This document shows, in pieces, positions 1 through 9,868 of a DNA stretch of 64,000 nt (position 1 is the stretch's first letter; each line of letters begins with the position of its first letter). Source of the DNA: an uncultured Methanobrevibacter sp. (lineage in GTDB: Archaea > Methanobacteriota > Methanobacteria > Methanobacteriales > Methanobacteriaceae); the NCBI RefSeq assembly GCF_902770715.1, contig NZ_CACXTS010000004.1, positions 1 through 64,000 on the forward strand, in the 5' to 3' direction. A program made the position numbers and the translations under genes. The notes under the pieces were generated by a model that did no database searches, was not told where the DNA came from, and was given only the letters and a program-made list of their open reading frames with translations.

Positions 1-2
1 AA

Positions 3-662
3 TTAAAATTTAATATTGTCTCCTAAGCGCGCAATATCAAAAACTGCAGTATCGGCAATAGCCATGACTGCTAAAACACCTGCCTGAGTTGGATCAGTTA
101 TAATCAAATCAGCATGTTTGGTTACGCTTCCAGGCATATTAAGGGAAATTACAATCAAATTACTTTCCTCTTTTACTTTCCTAACAGATTCAGTAATCTC
201 TCCACCCATAAGTGAACCTGCAAGCACTAACGCACTGACACGAGGCAATCTTGAAATGGCTTCAATAGCTTCAGCCAGATTTTTCTCACCGACTAATGGA
301 ATGGTATCTACACTTATACGTTCTCCACGTATATTGTGCCTATCTGCTTCAGTGATAGCTCCCATTGCCACCTGGGCCACCTGTGCACCACCACCAACAA
401 TGATTATACGCTTTCCCCAAATATCAAATTGAGAGCCATGCAGTTCGACGGATTTGACTTCAGAAATATTTTCTAAATCTGAAACTAACTTATCAATGTC
501 TTCAACATGCTCTAGCTCCAAATTAATAGAACCTATGTTATTCTTTTCAACGAAAAGGTGAACATAACTAATGTTGGCACCATGGCTAGTGATGACATCA
601 GTGATATCATCCAAAACGCCTTTTCTTTCATGTGATTTAATAGTTAATGTATAATCACTCAT
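3..662 (-). CDS. ehbQ: EhbQ, ACT-domain subunit of energy-converting hydrogenase B
   Basis: Last gene of the ehb operon, 219 aa, ending in TAA at the window edge. Residues 1-75 look like an ACT domain (opening [20 protein letters not shown]), a fold that usually binds amino acids or other small ligands. Residues 85-219 hold a Rossmann-like half with an [12 protein letters not shown] loop, matching the archaeal DUF5612-type C-terminus. It starts one base after the ehbP stop, so translation is probably coupled. EhbQ lacks redox or membrane motifs, so a regulatory role in the complex is an inference; the family assignment rests on position and architecture. Confidence 0.85.
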   Translation of the reverse strand: MSDYTLTIKSHERKGVLDDITDVITSHGANISYVHLFVEKNNIGSINLELEHVEDIDKLVSDLENISEVKSVELHGSQFDIWGKRIIIVGGGAQVAQVAMGAITEADRHNIRGERISVDTIPLVGEKNLAEAIEAISRLPRVSALVLAGSLMGGEITESVRKVKEESNLIVISLNMPGSVTKHADLIITDPTQAGVLAVMAIADTAVFDIARLGDNIKF

Positions 663-663
663 T

Positions 664-918
664 TTATGGCCTTACTTTATCTAATTCTGCATGCGCTCTT
701 TTCCACATGCTTAAATAATTGTCATCTTTGGTAACGGGAATCACTTCAAGACCTAATTCCCTATGCTCTTGAATCCATTCTTCATGAAATACAGGTATTT
801 CAATTTTTATTGGTTCGGAGGTTTTATTTACCACTATTAAATTTCTGTAAGGAAAATCCCATTCAACAATGTATCCTCCAAGACTTACCATGTGATACGG
901 TCTCATAACAAATTTCAT
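664..918 (-). CDS. ehbP: EhbP, small soluble subunit of energy-converting hydrogenase B
   Basis: An 84 aa protein between ehbO and ehbQ. It has no membrane segment, cysteine cluster or known catalytic motif. It is rich in aromatic and charged residues and opens [21 protein letters not shown] strong GGAGG ribosome binding site lies just upstream of the ATG at 918. Position between ehbO and ehbQ is the main reason for the name. The biochemical role of this subunit is not evident from sequence. Confidence 0.8.
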   Translation of the reverse strand: MKFVMRPYHMVSLGGYIVEWDFPYRNLIVVNKTSEPIKIEIPVFHEEWIQEHRELGLEVIPVTKDDNYLSMWKRAHAELDKVRP

Positions 919-930
919 AAATAATTCCTC

Positions 931-1929
931 CTATAATAATCCAAGTACAATAGATAATACGCCAAGTAATGTTGCGCCTAATATTGTAGGCAATAACTGC
1001 CTATTTGTAAATACCGGGCTGAATGCTGATAATATTCCCATCATGAATACGAATATCAATGCAACAGCGATATTGACTAAAATTCCCCATGAGAATATGC
1101 TTGGTGGAATTCCAATGAACAATACTGAAAAGACACAGCCGAGTACGAACATGAAAAATCCTCTTGTAAGATAGACAATTGACCTGTATTTTGCAGCATA
1201 TTCCATGTAAGGTCCTTCAATAACATCTGATTTGGCTTTAATAATTGAAAATGGATATTCATTCAATATAATCATGTATCCTATGAAGAATACGATAGCT
1301 GCTATTGCCCCGGATACTGTGAATAAGAATGGTCCGTTAGCTTGCTGGTATGCTACAATATCCTGCAAGAAGATACTTCTAGCAGCGGTTACTGGAGCAA
1401 ACAACGCCAAATACAATGGGAAAGATCCGTATGTAATCATTCTGAGAGATCTTTTTGCACTGATATCTTCAACAAATGACCTTTGAGCGTTTAAATGTGC
1501 TCCGCCTTTTACAAGATCTGGAAACGGCATTCTTAAAGACATCACGGATTTAGACAATGAACCCATCAGCACATAACATATTTCCTCTACCTTTAAAAAT
1601 CCAACGATAGCCACTAAGCTTGAAAGCGCAGGTATTTTATAAGCTTGTGGAGTTAATGTAATGAGCACGCATAAAACCACAATAAAGCAGATAATCGGCA
1701 ATATTTTGTATAATTTAGGAACAGGAGATGAAATCTCCACATTTTCCTTAAACATGAATTTCAATGGAGCCATTATTCCCGGAGCGATTACAATCGGCCC
1801 AATCCTTTGCTGAATTCTTGCATGAATATATTTTCTCTCAATTCCAGGAAGCAATGTTGAAATTATAAAGCAGACTATCACTGTAAGAACTACTGCAAGA
1901 ACTGAATTTATTGCTGTACTTTCAAACAT
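931..1929 (-). CDS. ehbO: EhbO, NuoH-like membrane subunit of energy-converting hydrogenase B
   Basis: A 332 aa integral membrane protein of the NuoH/EchB/HyfC type, with about eight hydrophobic segments. The cytoplasmic loop KYIHARIQQRIGPIVIAPG (about residues 33-51) matches the conserved RxQxRxGP region of complex I subunit 1. A second charged loop (GPYMEYAAKYRSIVYLTRG) also fits the family. This subunit connects the hydrogenase module (EhbM/N) to the ion-translocating membrane arm. It starts three bases after the ehbN stop, inside the ehb operon. Confidence 0.93.
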   Translation of the reverse strand: MFESTAINSVLAVVLTVIVCFIISTLLPGIERKYIHARIQQRIGPIVIAPGIMAPLKFMFKENVEISSPVPKLYKILPIICFIVVLCVLITLTPQAYKIPALSSLVAIVGFLKVEEICYVLMGSLSKSVMSLRMPFPDLVKGGAHLNAQRSFVEDISAKRSLRMITYGSFPLYLALFAPVTAARSIFLQDIVAYQQANGPFLFTVSGAIAAIVFFIGYMIILNEYPFSIIKAKSDVIEGPYMEYAAKYRSIVYLTRGFFMFVLGCVFSVLFIGIPPSIFSWGILVNIAVALIFVFMMGILSAFSPVFTNRQLLPTILGATLLGVLSIVLGLL

Positions 1930-1932
1930 AAT

Positions 1933-3060
1933 CTACCTCCTAATTATTTCAATTGCCCTATCGGTACATGTGAAACAAGGGTCACATTGTACGATACATA
2001 ATTGAGCATCTGTAATCTGGTCTCCAATGCATGCATATTGCATTGCACCAATGTTTGCCATTGACGGAGTTCTAATTATACAGTGCCTTACCCTTCCACT
2101 TTCAAGTGCATAAGAATGATACAAAGTTCCTCTTGGAACTTCAATGTAACTTTCGGTTATGTCTGTGTCAACCATTTCCCAGTCGTGATTGACCAATTTT
2201 CCTTCAGGAATATCTGCAATAGCCTGCCTGATGATTTTTATTGATTCGAAGGATTCCAATGCCCTCATCAACAAGTTGGATTTGACGTCCCCATCAGGTT
2301 GGGTGACTACATTAAAGTCAAAGTTATCATATTCGAACATTGTTGTCCTTAAATCTCTTGCAACACCAGTAGCCCTTAATGTCGGTCCGGTTACAGCAAG
2401 TTCAATAGCTTGCTTTTGTGGCAATACCCCAATTCCGGCAATCCTTGACATCACGATTGGATCGGCAGTGAATCTGTTGGCAAAATCAGTGAGGCCTTCT
2501 TCTACCTTGTCCATATCCTCTTTAATTCTCAATATTTTTGCTTCGTCCAATTCACATCTTGGCCTTACTCCGCCCAATACGGAACATCCGTACTGAACTC
2601 TGTTTCCACCAATCATTGCAAGCAGTTCCATTACAATTTCCCTTAAGTAGAACACTCTCATTGAAAATGTTTCATGGGACAGTACTTCACAACCATGCGC
2701 CAAATACAAGAAGTGTGAATGCAAACGTTCAAGTTCGCCCATAATTACACGAATATACTCAGCTCTCTCTGGAATTTCAATACCTAAACCCATTTCAGCG
2801 GTTCTGCATGAATTCCATATATGTGAATTAGAACAGATTCCACATATTTTTTCGGTAAGTGCATTTGCCTTTTGGACAGGAAGACCCTCCATAATCCTTT
2901 CAATACCCCTATGATTAACACCAATAGTTATCTCGGCTTCCTGCACTATCTCATCCTCTACAAAAAACCTTACCCTATATGGCTCCAATGCAGCGGGGTG
3001 AACTGTACCCATTGGAATTTCAGTTTCAATTATATTGCTTCTCGGTACTTTTTCATCCAT
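1933..3060 (-). CDS. ehbN: EhbN, NiFe hydrogenase large subunit
   Basis: Catalytic large subunit, 375 aa, related to EchE and NuoD. Both nickel-binding CxxC pairs are intact: C73-G-I-C76 in [10 protein letters not shown] and C362-F-T-C365 in DPCFTCTDR. The active-site metal centre therefore looks functional. The protein ends ten residues after the second motif without a long extension, so no C-terminal processing peptide is evident. It would exchange electrons from H2 with EhbM and then the ferredoxin subunits EhbK/L. HypF, encoded at 41941-44181, makes the cyanide ligands for such sites. Confidence 0.95.
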   Translation of the reverse strand: MDEKVPRSNIIETEIPMGTVHPAALEPYRVRFFVEDEIVQEAEITIGVNHRGIERIMEGLPVQKANALTEKICGICSNSHIWNSCRTAEMGLGIEIPERAEYIRVIMGELERLHSHFLYLAHGCEVLSHETFSMRVFYLREIVMELLAMIGGNRVQYGCSVLGGVRPRCELDEAKILRIKEDMDKVEEGLTDFANRFTADPIVMSRIAGIGVLPQKQAIELAVTGPTLRATGVARDLRTTMFEYDNFDFNVVTQPDGDVKSNLLMRALESFESIKIIRQAIADIPEGKLVNHDWEMVDTDITESYIEVPRGTLYHSYALESGRVRHCIIRTPSMANIGAMQYACIGDQITDAQLCIVQCDPCFTCTDRAIEIIRR

Positions 3061-3071
3061 TTAATCCCCTC

Positions 3072-3518
3072 TCAGTCCGCATCTAATAATGTAGGTAAAA
3101 GTGATACAACTCCAGCCAAAACATCTTGAGGCCTTACGGCGCAACCAGGGATTTTCGCCGCAACCGGTATGATATTTTCGACTGGCCCTTCAATCTCTTC
3201 AGAAGGAATGTCACCATAACAATTCTTATAAACACCACCCATTAAAGCGCAGCTTCCTGCAGCCACAACTAATTTAGGATTAGGTATGGCTTCATAAATC
3301 TTCTCTAATGGTTTCCTATTCAAATGTGTAACCGGTCCTGTTACGACCAAAACATCAGCTTCACGAGGATTCCAAGTTAAAAACACATTATATTGCTCAG
3401 CATCAAATCTAGGTGATAATATGGAGTTTACAATTTCAATGTCGCATCCATTACATCCACCAGTATAAACTAACATGACATGTATTGCTCTTGCTCTTGA
3501 AAATGATTTAATTCCCAT
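3072..3518 (-). CDS. ehbM: EhbM, NiFe hydrogenase small subunit
   Basis: A 148 aa small subunit of the NuoB/EchC type. Cysteines C22 and C25 ([11 protein letters not shown]), C90 ([10 protein letters not shown]) and C126 (PGCAVRP) give the pattern that binds the proximal 4Fe-4S cluster. No signal peptide is present, as expected for the cytoplasm-facing group 4 hydrogenases. It starts directly after ehbL and is followed 11 bases later by ehbN, so the two hydrogenase subunits are made together. Confidence 0.94.
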   Translation of the reverse strand: MGIKSFSRARAIHVMLVYTGGCNGCDIEIVNSILSPRFDAEQYNVFLTWNPREADVLVVTGPVTHLNRKPLEKIYEAIPNPKLVVAAGSCALMGGVYKNCYGDIPSEEIEGPVENIIPVAAKIPGCAVRPQDVLAGVVSLLPTLLDAD

Positions 3519-4010
3519 CTAATCACCTTCCTCTCTATTTTTTAATACAGTATTATCGGACAAATACTGTGCAATAACCTTAAGCTTATCATCAGATATC
3601 TTAAATGGTTGATCAAGGAATTCTGAAATTTCAACTTCCTGGTCACCAACACAACTTGGATGAACTGTTCCTTTTTGCCCATACAATGAGAATATTGGAC
3701 AGAAATCATGACAATAATAACATACCACGCATTTTTCAAGATTAATTTCAGGCACTTTATCTTTAGTCCAATCATCAGTTAATTTAACAGGATTTGCTAA
3801 TGGCTTCATCTCAATTGCCCCTGTTGGGCAAACATTAGCACAACCAGAACACCCAATGCAAGCCTTTTCATCAACCCTATCATCCACTTCAACTGAAAGC
3901 GTAGATATCTGTCTTCTCAACTCCATATCTGTAACCCTATCAGCAGCGAAAAAGATTCTTTTAAAGTTGGTGAAAGCTCCTTCCAAAGCTATTCTAATTA
4001 AGTTTCTCAT
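3519..4010 (-). CDS. ehbL: EhbL, two-cluster ferredoxin subunit of Ehb
   Basis: A 163 aa iron-sulfur protein with two complete CxxCxxCxxxCP motifs, CIGCSGCANVCP near residue 52 and CVVCYYCHDFCP near residue 95. This spacing is typical of the NuoI-like electron-transfer subunit of group 4 hydrogenases. The C-terminal third carries no cluster ligands. The gene abuts ehbM and ehbK with no gap, consistent with coupled translation. It probably links the EhbM cluster to the EhbK polyferredoxin or to soluble ferredoxin. Confidence 0.92.
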   Translation of the reverse strand: MRNLIRIALEGAFTNFKRIFFAADRVTDMELRRQISTLSVEVDDRVDEKACIGCSGCANVCPTGAIEMKPLANPVKLTDDWTKDKVPEINLEKCVVCYYCHDFCPIFSLYGQKGTVHPSCVGDQEVEISEFLDQPFKISDDKLKVIAQYLSDNTVLKNREEGD

Positions 4011-5417
4011 TTAAATACCCTCTATTGAATCTTTAAAATTTCTCTCGAATAAAAACGCTCTTGCAGGACATGCATTCTTACATGCTCCGCAATAGGTACA
4101 TTTCTCTTCATTTACAATGAACTCGCCATCAACTTCATCTATTGCATCATATGAACAGGTTTTATGACATAATCCGCAATGCATACATAATTGCTGCTCA
4201 ATGAAATTGAATCCGTCTTTGATTTCATTTTTATACAATGTTGATTTTGGAATGGCATCAACCGGACAGTGCACTGCACAGTTTTCACATAAGATACATT
4301 TATCCAAGTTAACGGAAATTGTTCCTCTGTGCAATATGATAGCATCCTCCTGACATACCTCTGCACAAATTCCGCAGGAGATGCAATCTTCTGAAACGCT
4401 TCCGTCCCATGTATGAGTCATATATTGACGTGCATGAGTTTCATCACAGACCTGCACACATTTTCCACAGGATACACAGAATCCCGCCAATGTCGGCAAC
4501 TCTTCCTCATTAAACTCGTCATAGATAAACATTTCCTCATCCTCATGCAATGTATTAATAGGACATGCATCGATTGCAATTTCATGAGTCGTATTTTCAG
4601 TATCCATAGTCGGATCATACCTTAATTTGCCATCAACATACTTATGAGATTCATTTTCACATAAATCTGCACATAATCCGCAATTCAGACATGATACGAT
4701 TGAACCTGACGGTTTCTGATTAATCTTATTGACAATAATCGCAGATTCATCAACAGAAATTGCATTGTTAGGGCAAGCCTTCATACAATTAAGACAAAGT
4801 GTACAGGATGATTTGTTGACAATTTGATGTTTGTTCATTGATTGGTTTGGACAGACATCTTCACATAGTCTGCACTCACTACAAATTCCTTCATCCCTAT
4901 CAATTTTAACGTGAATTGCTCCGGTCGGACAATATTGCTGACATCTGCCGCATAAGATACATTTTTCTGTGTCAGTTCCGAAGTAGCTTCTTGAAACCTC
5001 TTTAGCGACAGACTCCTCTTTTTGAGGAACAACCCCTAAAGAAGGATAAAGTATTTTCAATGATTCTATGAAGTTGATCTGCTTTTCCTTTTCAAGTTCA
5101 AATCCGTCAACACGGTTGGAACAGACTTCCTGACATACTCCACAGCGTGAACAGATTCCATATACAATGCCGTCTTCAATGGTTATATTGTTTGTAGGAC
5201 AATTGTGCATACACATTCCACAGCCATTACATTTGGCCCGATCTACAACATAACCTCCATAGCCATTTTGGAATATGGCGCCATTCGGACAGTTTTCATA
5301 ACATATTCCACAGGTAAGACAGCTGAAAGCTCTTCCATTGATAAATCTAATAGCTTTTGTAGGACACTGTTTAATACAATCTCTTTTTCCCTCACATGTA
5401 TTAGTTGTTAAAAACAT
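4011..5417 (-). CDS. ehbK: EhbK, polyferredoxin subunit of Ehb
   Basis: A 468 aa polyferredoxin. I count 12 complete CxxCxxCxxxC motifs plus one degenerate N-terminal set (CEGKRDCIKQCP, CX5CX3C). About six of the complete motifs are followed by Pro, and the others by Ser, Glu, Asp or Gln. That predicts around twelve 4Fe-4S clusters, a long electron wire or reservoir that could feed low-potential electrons to anabolic ferredoxin-dependent enzymes. The segment between the fourth and fifth motifs (about residues 105-145) and another near residues 265-310 lack clusters and may be structural. No membrane segment is seen. Confidence 0.93.
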   Translation of the reverse strand: MFLTTNTCEGKRDCIKQCPTKAIRFINGRAFSCLTCGICYENCPNGAIFQNGYGGYVVDRAKCNGCGMCMHNCPTNNITIEDGIVYGICSRCGVCQEVCSNRVDGFELEKEKQINFIESLKILYPSLGVVPQKEESVAKEVSRSYFGTDTEKCILCGRCQQYCPTGAIHVKIDRDEGICSECRLCEDVCPNQSMNKHQIVNKSSCTLCLNCMKACPNNAISVDESAIIVNKINQKPSGSIVSCLNCGLCADLCENESHKYVDGKLRYDPTMDTENTTHEIAIDACPINTLHEDEEMFIYDEFNEEELPTLAGFCVSCGKCVQVCDETHARQYMTHTWDGSVSEDCISCGICAEVCQEDAIILHRGTISVNLDKCILCENCAVHCPVDAIPKSTLYKNEIKDGFNFIEQQLCMHCGLCHKTCSYDAIDEVDGEFIVNEEKCTYCGACKNACPARAFLFERNFKDSIEGI

Positions 5418-5429
5418 TATAAAAACTCC

Positions 5430-5681
5430 TTATTTACTCCTTGCAAATAGTAGTTTGCCTACAAAAATTCCTATTAATGCAGATAAAAATGCTGTAGAAA
5501 TCGGCAAATCTGTGTAGAATGGATAATTACCAGATTGCCATGCTACAATAATTCCTGCAATAAGTATCACGATAAATGATGCCTTAGTGAATTTTGCATC
5601 ACTAACATTAAGTTTAATCTGAGATCCAATAACTAAACCCAATATTAGTCCGAATATTATTGGTCCTAAACTTAACATCAT
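5430..5681 (-). CDS. ehbJ: EhbJ, small membrane subunit of Ehb
   Basis: An 83 aa hydrophobic protein with about three transmembrane segments (residues 3-20, 31-48 and 58-77) and a short basic tail ending LLFARSK. The start ATG overlaps the end of ehbI by four bases. There are no charged residues in the membrane segments that would mark an ion path. The name follows from its place between ehbI and ehbK; function in the complex is unknown. Confidence 0.82.
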   Translation of the reverse strand: MMLSLGPIIFGLILGLVIGSQIKLNVSDAKFTKASFIVILIAGIIVAWQSGNYPFYTDLPISTAFLSALIGIFVGKLLFARSK

Positions 5682-6154
5682 TCACCCTCCTCTACAATCT
5701 TTTTAAAACCTGCAAATGCAATGACGATTGCGGACAGACCTGCAAATACTTTCAAACCAACAAAGATATTGAGGTATGGAATAATACCTGCATTGGTTAC
5801 ATCCGGATAGTGGAAAACGCTTTGGATTGCTGCCGGAACGACATTCAACAGGTCGGTTCCGAAATTGTACAGGTAAAATCCTCCAACGAATAAACCGATT
5901 AATCCAAAGATGACAAATCCTAATGCACCTACAGATTCAAAAACTTCAATGTACAAATGAGATAATTCCAATGGAGAATTACCTAATCCATAAACGAGAA
6001 CAGATAATATGATTCCACTAGCTATCATTGCACCTCCCTGGAAACCACCACCAGGAGTGATGTGTCCTCCAAGGATAGTCATTATACCTAAACAAATTAA
6101 AAGGATTGAAATTGGTAAAGATATTAGTTTTAAAATTACACTGCCTTGACTCAT
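5678..6154 (-). CDS. ehbI: EhbI, MnhB-like membrane subunit of Ehb
   Basis: A 158 aa membrane protein with four hydrophobic segments. The motif GGHITPGGGFQGGAM (about residues 29-43) is the hallmark of the MnhB/MrpB antiporter family, also found in the membrane arms of Mbh-type hydrogenases. The gene overlaps ehbH and ehbJ by four bases each. It belongs to the Mrp-antiporter-like part of Ehb (EhbA-EhbI) that is thought to couple ion flow to hydrogen and ferredoxin chemistry. Confidence 0.88.
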   Translation of the reverse strand: MSQGSVILKLISLPISILLICLGIMTILGGHITPGGGFQGGAMIASGIILSVLVYGLGNSPLELSHLYIEVFESVGALGFVIFGLIGLFVGGFYLYNFGTDLLNVVPAAIQSVFHYPDVTNAGIIPYLNIFVGLKVFAGLSAIVIAFAGFKKIVEEGE

Positions 6155-6432
6155 TGTTTATCCCCCAATAATCCTCTACCAAATATAAGTAATACTACCA
6201 AACCAGCAGTCAACAATATAATTGATTCTCCTAATGTATCGTATGCTCTGAAATCAAAAATAACAACGGTTACAAGGTTTGGAGCTATTTGAGTTCCTAA
6301 AGCATTGTAAATATTGCTTACACCAGGGTTAATCATGTTACTTAAATGGAATACTGAATCAAATAATGTAACAGAAAATATTGCTGCAAGCACTGCTGCA
6401 ATCAAACTGCGAATTGTTGCTTTATCAGACAA
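6151..6432 (-). CDS. ehbH: EhbH, membrane subunit of Ehb
   Basis: About 93 aa with three hydrophobic segments, resembling the short MbhE/MnhB-type subunits of Mrp-like modules. I chose the TTG at 6432 (protein opening MSDKATIRSL) because a GGTGG ribosome binding site sits five bases upstream. The in-frame ATG at 6462 would add a short Cys-rich stretch encoded inside the ehbG end and has no such site. With the TTG start it overlaps ehbG by eight bases and ehbI by four. Confidence 0.82.
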   Translation of the reverse strand: MSDKATIRSLIAAVLAAIFSVTLFDSVFHLSNMINPGVSNIYNALGTQIAPNLVTVVIFDFRAYDTLGESIILLTAGLVVLLIFGRGLLGDKQ

Positions 6433-6760
6433 GATTACCACCCCAGTACATAAACACGACAATAATTGAAAGTGTTACAACTGCATAAAATATCATCTTT
6501 TCCAAAGAATCTTCCTGTTCGATTTTGAACTTAGGAATAAGCGGAATATTAGAAATCAGAACAATTGCCAATATGAATGTGACCAATCCTGCAAGCAAAA
6601 CATTTACATGCCTTAGCAATATTGCTGAGAGAACCAATGATACAATCAGGAATATTTCCGCTGTAATGCTACCGGAAACATCCGCATTGGTTACAGGACC
6701 CGGTGAAAACAATTTCTTGAATTGCTTTACAACATCGAATATTTGATCATATAGTTTCAT
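6425..6760 (-). CDS. ehbG: EhbG, membrane subunit of Ehb
   Basis: A 111 aa protein with about three membrane segments between residues 30 and 105, after a soluble N-terminus ([20 protein letters not shown]). It overlaps the ehbF stop by four bases and ehbH by eight, so it is translated as part of the operon. The sequence carries no recognised catalytic motif. The symbol follows its position between ehbF and ehbH. Confidence 0.83.
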   Translation of the reverse strand: MKLYDQIFDVVKQFKKLFSPGPVTNADVSGSITAEIFLIVSLVLSAILLRHVNVLLAGLVTFILAIVLISNIPLIPKFKIEQEDSLEKMIFYAVVTLSIIVVFMYWGGNLV

Positions 6761-8211
6761 AATATCCCTCCTACAAAGCTAGAAATTCCATTTACAACAA
6801 CATCAGGGAATAAACCTAAACCTATAACCAATATTAGCAATATTCCCATAGCAAAAATCATTGCACGAGGAACTTCTTTTCCTTCTACTTCCAATTCTTT
6901 TGGTTTTGGCCTTAAGAACATCACATAGAATGTTTTTACGAATACTACAAATGTGGCGATACTTACCATAATAGCCAAAATGGATATTTCAGGGAATCCA
7001 CAGTTTAAAGATGCTTGAACAAGCATTAATTTGGATTGGAATCCGCTTAATGGAGGAACTCCTGCCATTGCCAAACCGGCAATTAAAAGCATGAGGCTTA
7101 CTTTTGGATGATATGCCAAAAGCCCTCCGAGCTTACGTGTATCCACTTCATTTGTTGCGTTAACGATTGCGCCAAATCCAATGAATAATAATGCAGTAAT
7201 AATGATTTCGTTTAATGCTTGGAACAGACCCGCTGTAATCGCATAATTAGTTCCAAGACCTATACCTAAACCTATGAAACCAAGTTCACCAACAGCTAAA
7301 AATCCAATCATTCTTCTGAAGTCTGTTTGGGTAAGAGCCATAGAGACACCCAATATCATAGCCAAGATAGAGAAGAAAACTATGAGAACTTCAAATATCG
7401 GCAAGGTGGAATAAATCCTGTGCATAATCAATACGATTGAAATCATGGATATGACTGTAAATGATTGAAGCAATGCTGCTCCATGAGGTTCCGCTTTTGA
7501 ATAAATTCCAGATTTTATAGTATGGAAAGGTGGTAAACCAGAGGCATATAACCAACCAAAGAATATTAATCCGAGTGAAGTTAAAAATACTGGAGATGTA
7601 GCGTCAACCAAACCATTATGAACAGCTGTTGCAATATCAGTAACATTTACACTACCAGTCAATGCCAATAGGAATCCAATTCCCAAAAGCATTATTGGAG
7701 AACCGATTGACCCTAAAATCATATATTTTAAAGCCATTTCATAACTATAATCAATTGAAGAAGCTGCAACAATACCTACCTGTGCAAGTGCCAGTATCTC
7801 AAAGAATACGAACATGTGGAATATATCATCAGTTAAAAGCATTGCAGTAACTGCAGCTGTACCTAAGAACAATAAGAATAAATATGGTCCTGAAACTTCC
7901 TTATATTTAGTTAAATAGACGAATATAACTAAAAATGTTAAAAGACCTATCATTGCGATGAATATCTGTTGCAAGAAAGTAAATGAATAGGTAATTGCAG
8001 GATGATATACGAAACTTGTCACATTATCCAAAATAGGTTCATATCCGCCAAAGTAATGCAATCCATAATTGGACAATAACGGAATCAGCGGAAGACAGAT
8101 TGCAACAACAAATGCAAAAATCTTAGTTACCTTATTGAACTTTGAAAATGCACTGATCAACAATGCAGCAATCAAAGGAACAATAACCATAAGTGGAATT
8201 AGCTCATTCAT
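6757..8211 (-). CDS. ehbF: EhbF, antiporter-like (NuoN/MnhD) subunit of Ehb
   Basis: A 484 aa polytopic membrane protein with about 14 helices, of the proton-antiporter M family (NuoL/M/N, MnhD). Family features include [18 protein letters not shown] with a membrane glutamate (about residue 135), a lysine-bearing helix around [22 protein letters not shown], and [17 protein letters not shown]. These buried Glu and Lys residues are typical of ion-translocating subunits. It is the largest membrane subunit and the probable site of H+ or Na+ movement in Ehb. It overlaps ehbE by eight bases. Confidence 0.93.
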   Translation of the reverse strand: MNELIPLMVIVPLIAALLISAFSKFNKVTKIFAFVVAICLPLIPLLSNYGLHYFGGYEPILDNVTSFVYHPAITYSFTFLQQIFIAMIGLLTFLVIFVYLTKYKEVSGPYLFLLFLGTAAVTAMLLTDDIFHMFVFFEILALAQVGIVAASSIDYSYEMALKYMILGSIGSPIMLLGIGFLLALTGSVNVTDIATAVHNGLVDATSPVFLTSLGLIFFGWLYASGLPPFHTIKSGIYSKAEPHGAALLQSFTVISMISIVLIMHRIYSTLPIFEVLIVFFSILAMILGVSMALTQTDFRRMIGFLAVGELGFIGLGIGLGTNYAITAGLFQALNEIIITALLFIGFGAIVNATNEVDTRKLGGLLAYHPKVSLMLLIAGLAMAGVPPLSGFQSKLMLVQASLNCGFPEISILAIMVSIATFVVFVKTFYVMFLRPKPKELEVEGKEVPRAMIFAMGILLILVIGLGLFPDVVVNGISSFVGGIL

Positions 8212-8590
8212 TGTATTCCTCCTGTTTTGATGTATCCGCCAACATCACTTTTGTGCTTAAAGTACCATATCTTCTATAAAGAACCATTACTAAAGCAAGC
8301 ATAACGGCCAAAGTACTTGCGCCAATTACAATACTGGTAAGTACCAAACCAAAAGGCAATGGATAAGCAGCGTTTGAAGCAAACCATGATGTGTCCATTC
8401 CAGGCATTAGAATAGGTACAACACCGCCTGCCTTATAACCGATAGCAACAATGAACAGATTAGCGCCTTCTTCAATAAAACTAATACCGATTATCTTTTT
8501 TATGATATTATCAACGAAAATCGCCGCATAAAGACCTATGACAACTAGAGCAACTGATGTCAATAATATCGCAAGTTGTGTCTGTGCCAT
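8204..8590 (-). CDS. ehbE: EhbE, NuoK/MnhC-like membrane subunit of Ehb
   Basis: A 128 aa protein with three membrane segments. The second contains a glutamate in the [17 protein letters not shown] stretch, as in NuoK and MnhC, where such residues take part in ion translocation. The C-terminus (KQEEYNE) is acidic. The stop overlaps ehbF, and the start overlaps the last base of ehbD. It is part of the antiporter-like arm of the complex. Confidence 0.9.
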   Translation of the reverse strand: MAQTQLAILLTSVALVVIGLYAAIFVDNIIKKIIGISFIEEGANLFIVAIGYKAGGVVPILMPGMDTSWFASNAAYPLPFGLVLTSIVIGASTLAVMLALVMVLYRRYGTLSTKVMLADTSKQEEYNE

Positions 8591-8823
8591 TAGCTATCCT
8601 CCCTTTGAGTTTTCTGTACAGCCAAAGCAATGAATACAGGAACAATCGCTGCACCCACAATAGCTTGAGTTAAAGCTACATCGGGAGCCAATAATATCTG
8701 GAAGAGAACTGCAAGAGCCCCGCCAGAAAATCCTGTTAAGATTGCTGCTTTTAGTAAATCTTTCTGAATAAGAGCAAGAATTGCACTTAAAACTATAATT
8801 ATGCATAATACAAACTCTAACAT
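8590..8823 (-). CDS. ehbD: EhbD, small MbhD-like membrane subunit of Ehb
   Basis: About 77 aa with three membrane segments, similar to the DUF4040/MbhD-type subunit ([29 protein letters not shown] region). I prefer the ATG at 8823, which follows a GAGG site by nine bases. In-frame starts at 8832 and 8841 sit on or before that site. The gene begins inside or next to the end of ehbC and abuts ehbE. It belongs to the antiporter-like module. Confidence 0.83.
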   Translation of the reverse strand: MLEFVLCIIIVLSAILALIQKDLLKAAILTGFSGGALAVLFQILLAPDVALTQAIVGAAIVPVFIALAVQKTQREDS

Positions 8824-8824
8824 C

Positions 8825-9247
8825 TTACTCATCCTCGTCAATTTCTAATGTAGTAACTGAAAATCTTTCATCCGCTTTAAGTTTCTCTGAATCTTCGCTC
8901 TCTAAAGCTTGCATTTTTTCTTTAGGATGGAAAAACGGATGATTTTCATCCACTTCTACTTCAACATTCTGTAAATCTAAATTATTTTCTCTATCTTCTT
9001 TTTTCCAATAAGCATTAGCTATTGCATGTGCTATAAACGGAGCTAGAATGAAATAAATTCCAGCAAGCAAATATTGGCCTATTGCAATCATTGCAATAAT
9101 ACATGCAACATCAAAAATACCTACAATGTGGATTCTTGCATAAACAATATTCTTTGTGTCTTTTCCTAAGCTAAGAAGACCAATTGCGGAAATTATAGTT
9201 AAAACTGCCGCTATGATAAGAAGGGCTGATTGAACATATTCTATCAT
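8825..9247 (-). CDS. ehbC: EhbC, MnhG-like subunit of Ehb
   Basis: A 140 aa protein whose first 90 residues form three membrane helices of the MnhG/MbhC type ([20 protein letters not shown] fits that family). The last 50 residues are highly acidic and hydrophilic, ending EIDEDE. This tail is longer than in ordinary MnhG proteins and probably lies in the cytoplasm. The ATG overlaps the ehbB stop and follows a GGAGGTGA site. Confidence 0.87.
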   Translation of the reverse strand: MIEYVQSALLIIAAVLTIISAIGLLSLGKDTKNIVYARIHIVGIFDVACIIAMIAIGQYLLAGIYFILAPFIAHAIANAYWKKEDRENNLDLQNVEVEVDENHPFFHPKEKMQALESEDSEKLKADERFSVTTLEIDEDE

Positions 9248-9510
9248 CCATCATCACCTCCCAAAACAACAGCGAAAGCAACTGTGCCTACAAAACCAAA
9301 GAATATTAAAGCTAATGATATATCTCTAAAGAAACCAAGGTTATATAAATCTCCAACAATCAGCAATGCAACAGCAAAGGCATTGACTACTAGAGAACTT
9401 CCTAAAAGCCCCATTGATGTGGATTTATATGCACTTGCCCTTAAAGCAGCCAGCATCATTATCATTAATGCAATAACCACAATAATTTTTGAAATAAACA
9501 ATATATCCAT
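9244..9510 (-). CDS. ehbB: EhbB, MnhF-like subunit of Ehb
   Basis: An 88 aa membrane protein with three helices, matching the short MnhF/MrpF antiporter subunit. It ends GGDDG, where the coding sequence also provides the ribosome binding site for ehbC. It is the second gene of the operon, 43 bases after ehbA. Together with EhbA and EhbC it forms the MnhE/F/G-like set found in membrane-bound hydrogenases of this class. Confidence 0.87.
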   Translation of the reverse strand: MDILFISKIIVVIALMIMMLAALRASAYKSTSMGLLGSSLVVNAFAVALLIVGDLYNLGFFRDISLALIFFGFVGTVAFAVVLGGDDG

Positions 9511-9553
9511 ACTATCTCACTCGATTATTTTACTTGGAAAATGTTATGCATTT

Positions 9554-9868
9554 TTACTCTAACATTTTCTTTATATACTTTTCAAAAGGAATGATATCCT
9601 CTTTACTTCTTGGAGAAATAGCAGCTACTTTGATAATGTTATTTTCACTGTCCAAATCAACAGACAAAGTACCAGGAGTTAAAGAAATACTGTTTGCTAA
9701 AATTGTCTGTGAAACCGGCCTCTCTAAAACAGTTTCAATGTCAACAACTATAGGATCAATATTTCTCCTCATAACACCATTAAACGCAACATCTATTGTT
9801 GATTTAATGATTTCATAAATAAGGTCTAAGAAATAAATAATTCCATAACCAATTCTAGTCAAAAACAT
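9554..9868 (-). CDS. ehbA: EhbA, MnhE-like subunit and first gene of the ehb operon
   Basis: A 104 aa protein similar to MnhE/MrpE. An N-terminal hydrophobic segment is followed by the conserved region ILANSISLTPGTLSVDLDSE, typical of that family. The start at 9868 has a GGAG site eight bases upstream. It opens the 17-gene minus-strand operon. A TATA-like element on the minus strand lies near 9912-9925, so the leader would be about 20 bases. Confidence 0.9.
   Translation of the reverse strand: MFLTRIGYGIIYFLDLIYEIIKSTIDVAFNGVMRRNIDPIVVDIETVLERPVSQTILANSISLTPGTLSVDLDSENNIIKVAAISPRSKEDIIPFEKYIKKMLE

Noticed and set aside
5430-9868. Stand-alone Mrp-type Na+/H+ antiporter operon
   Set aside because: The MnhE/F/G/B/D-like genes continue without a break into hydrogenase subunits with iron-sulfur and nickel motifs, which identifies the set as Ehb.
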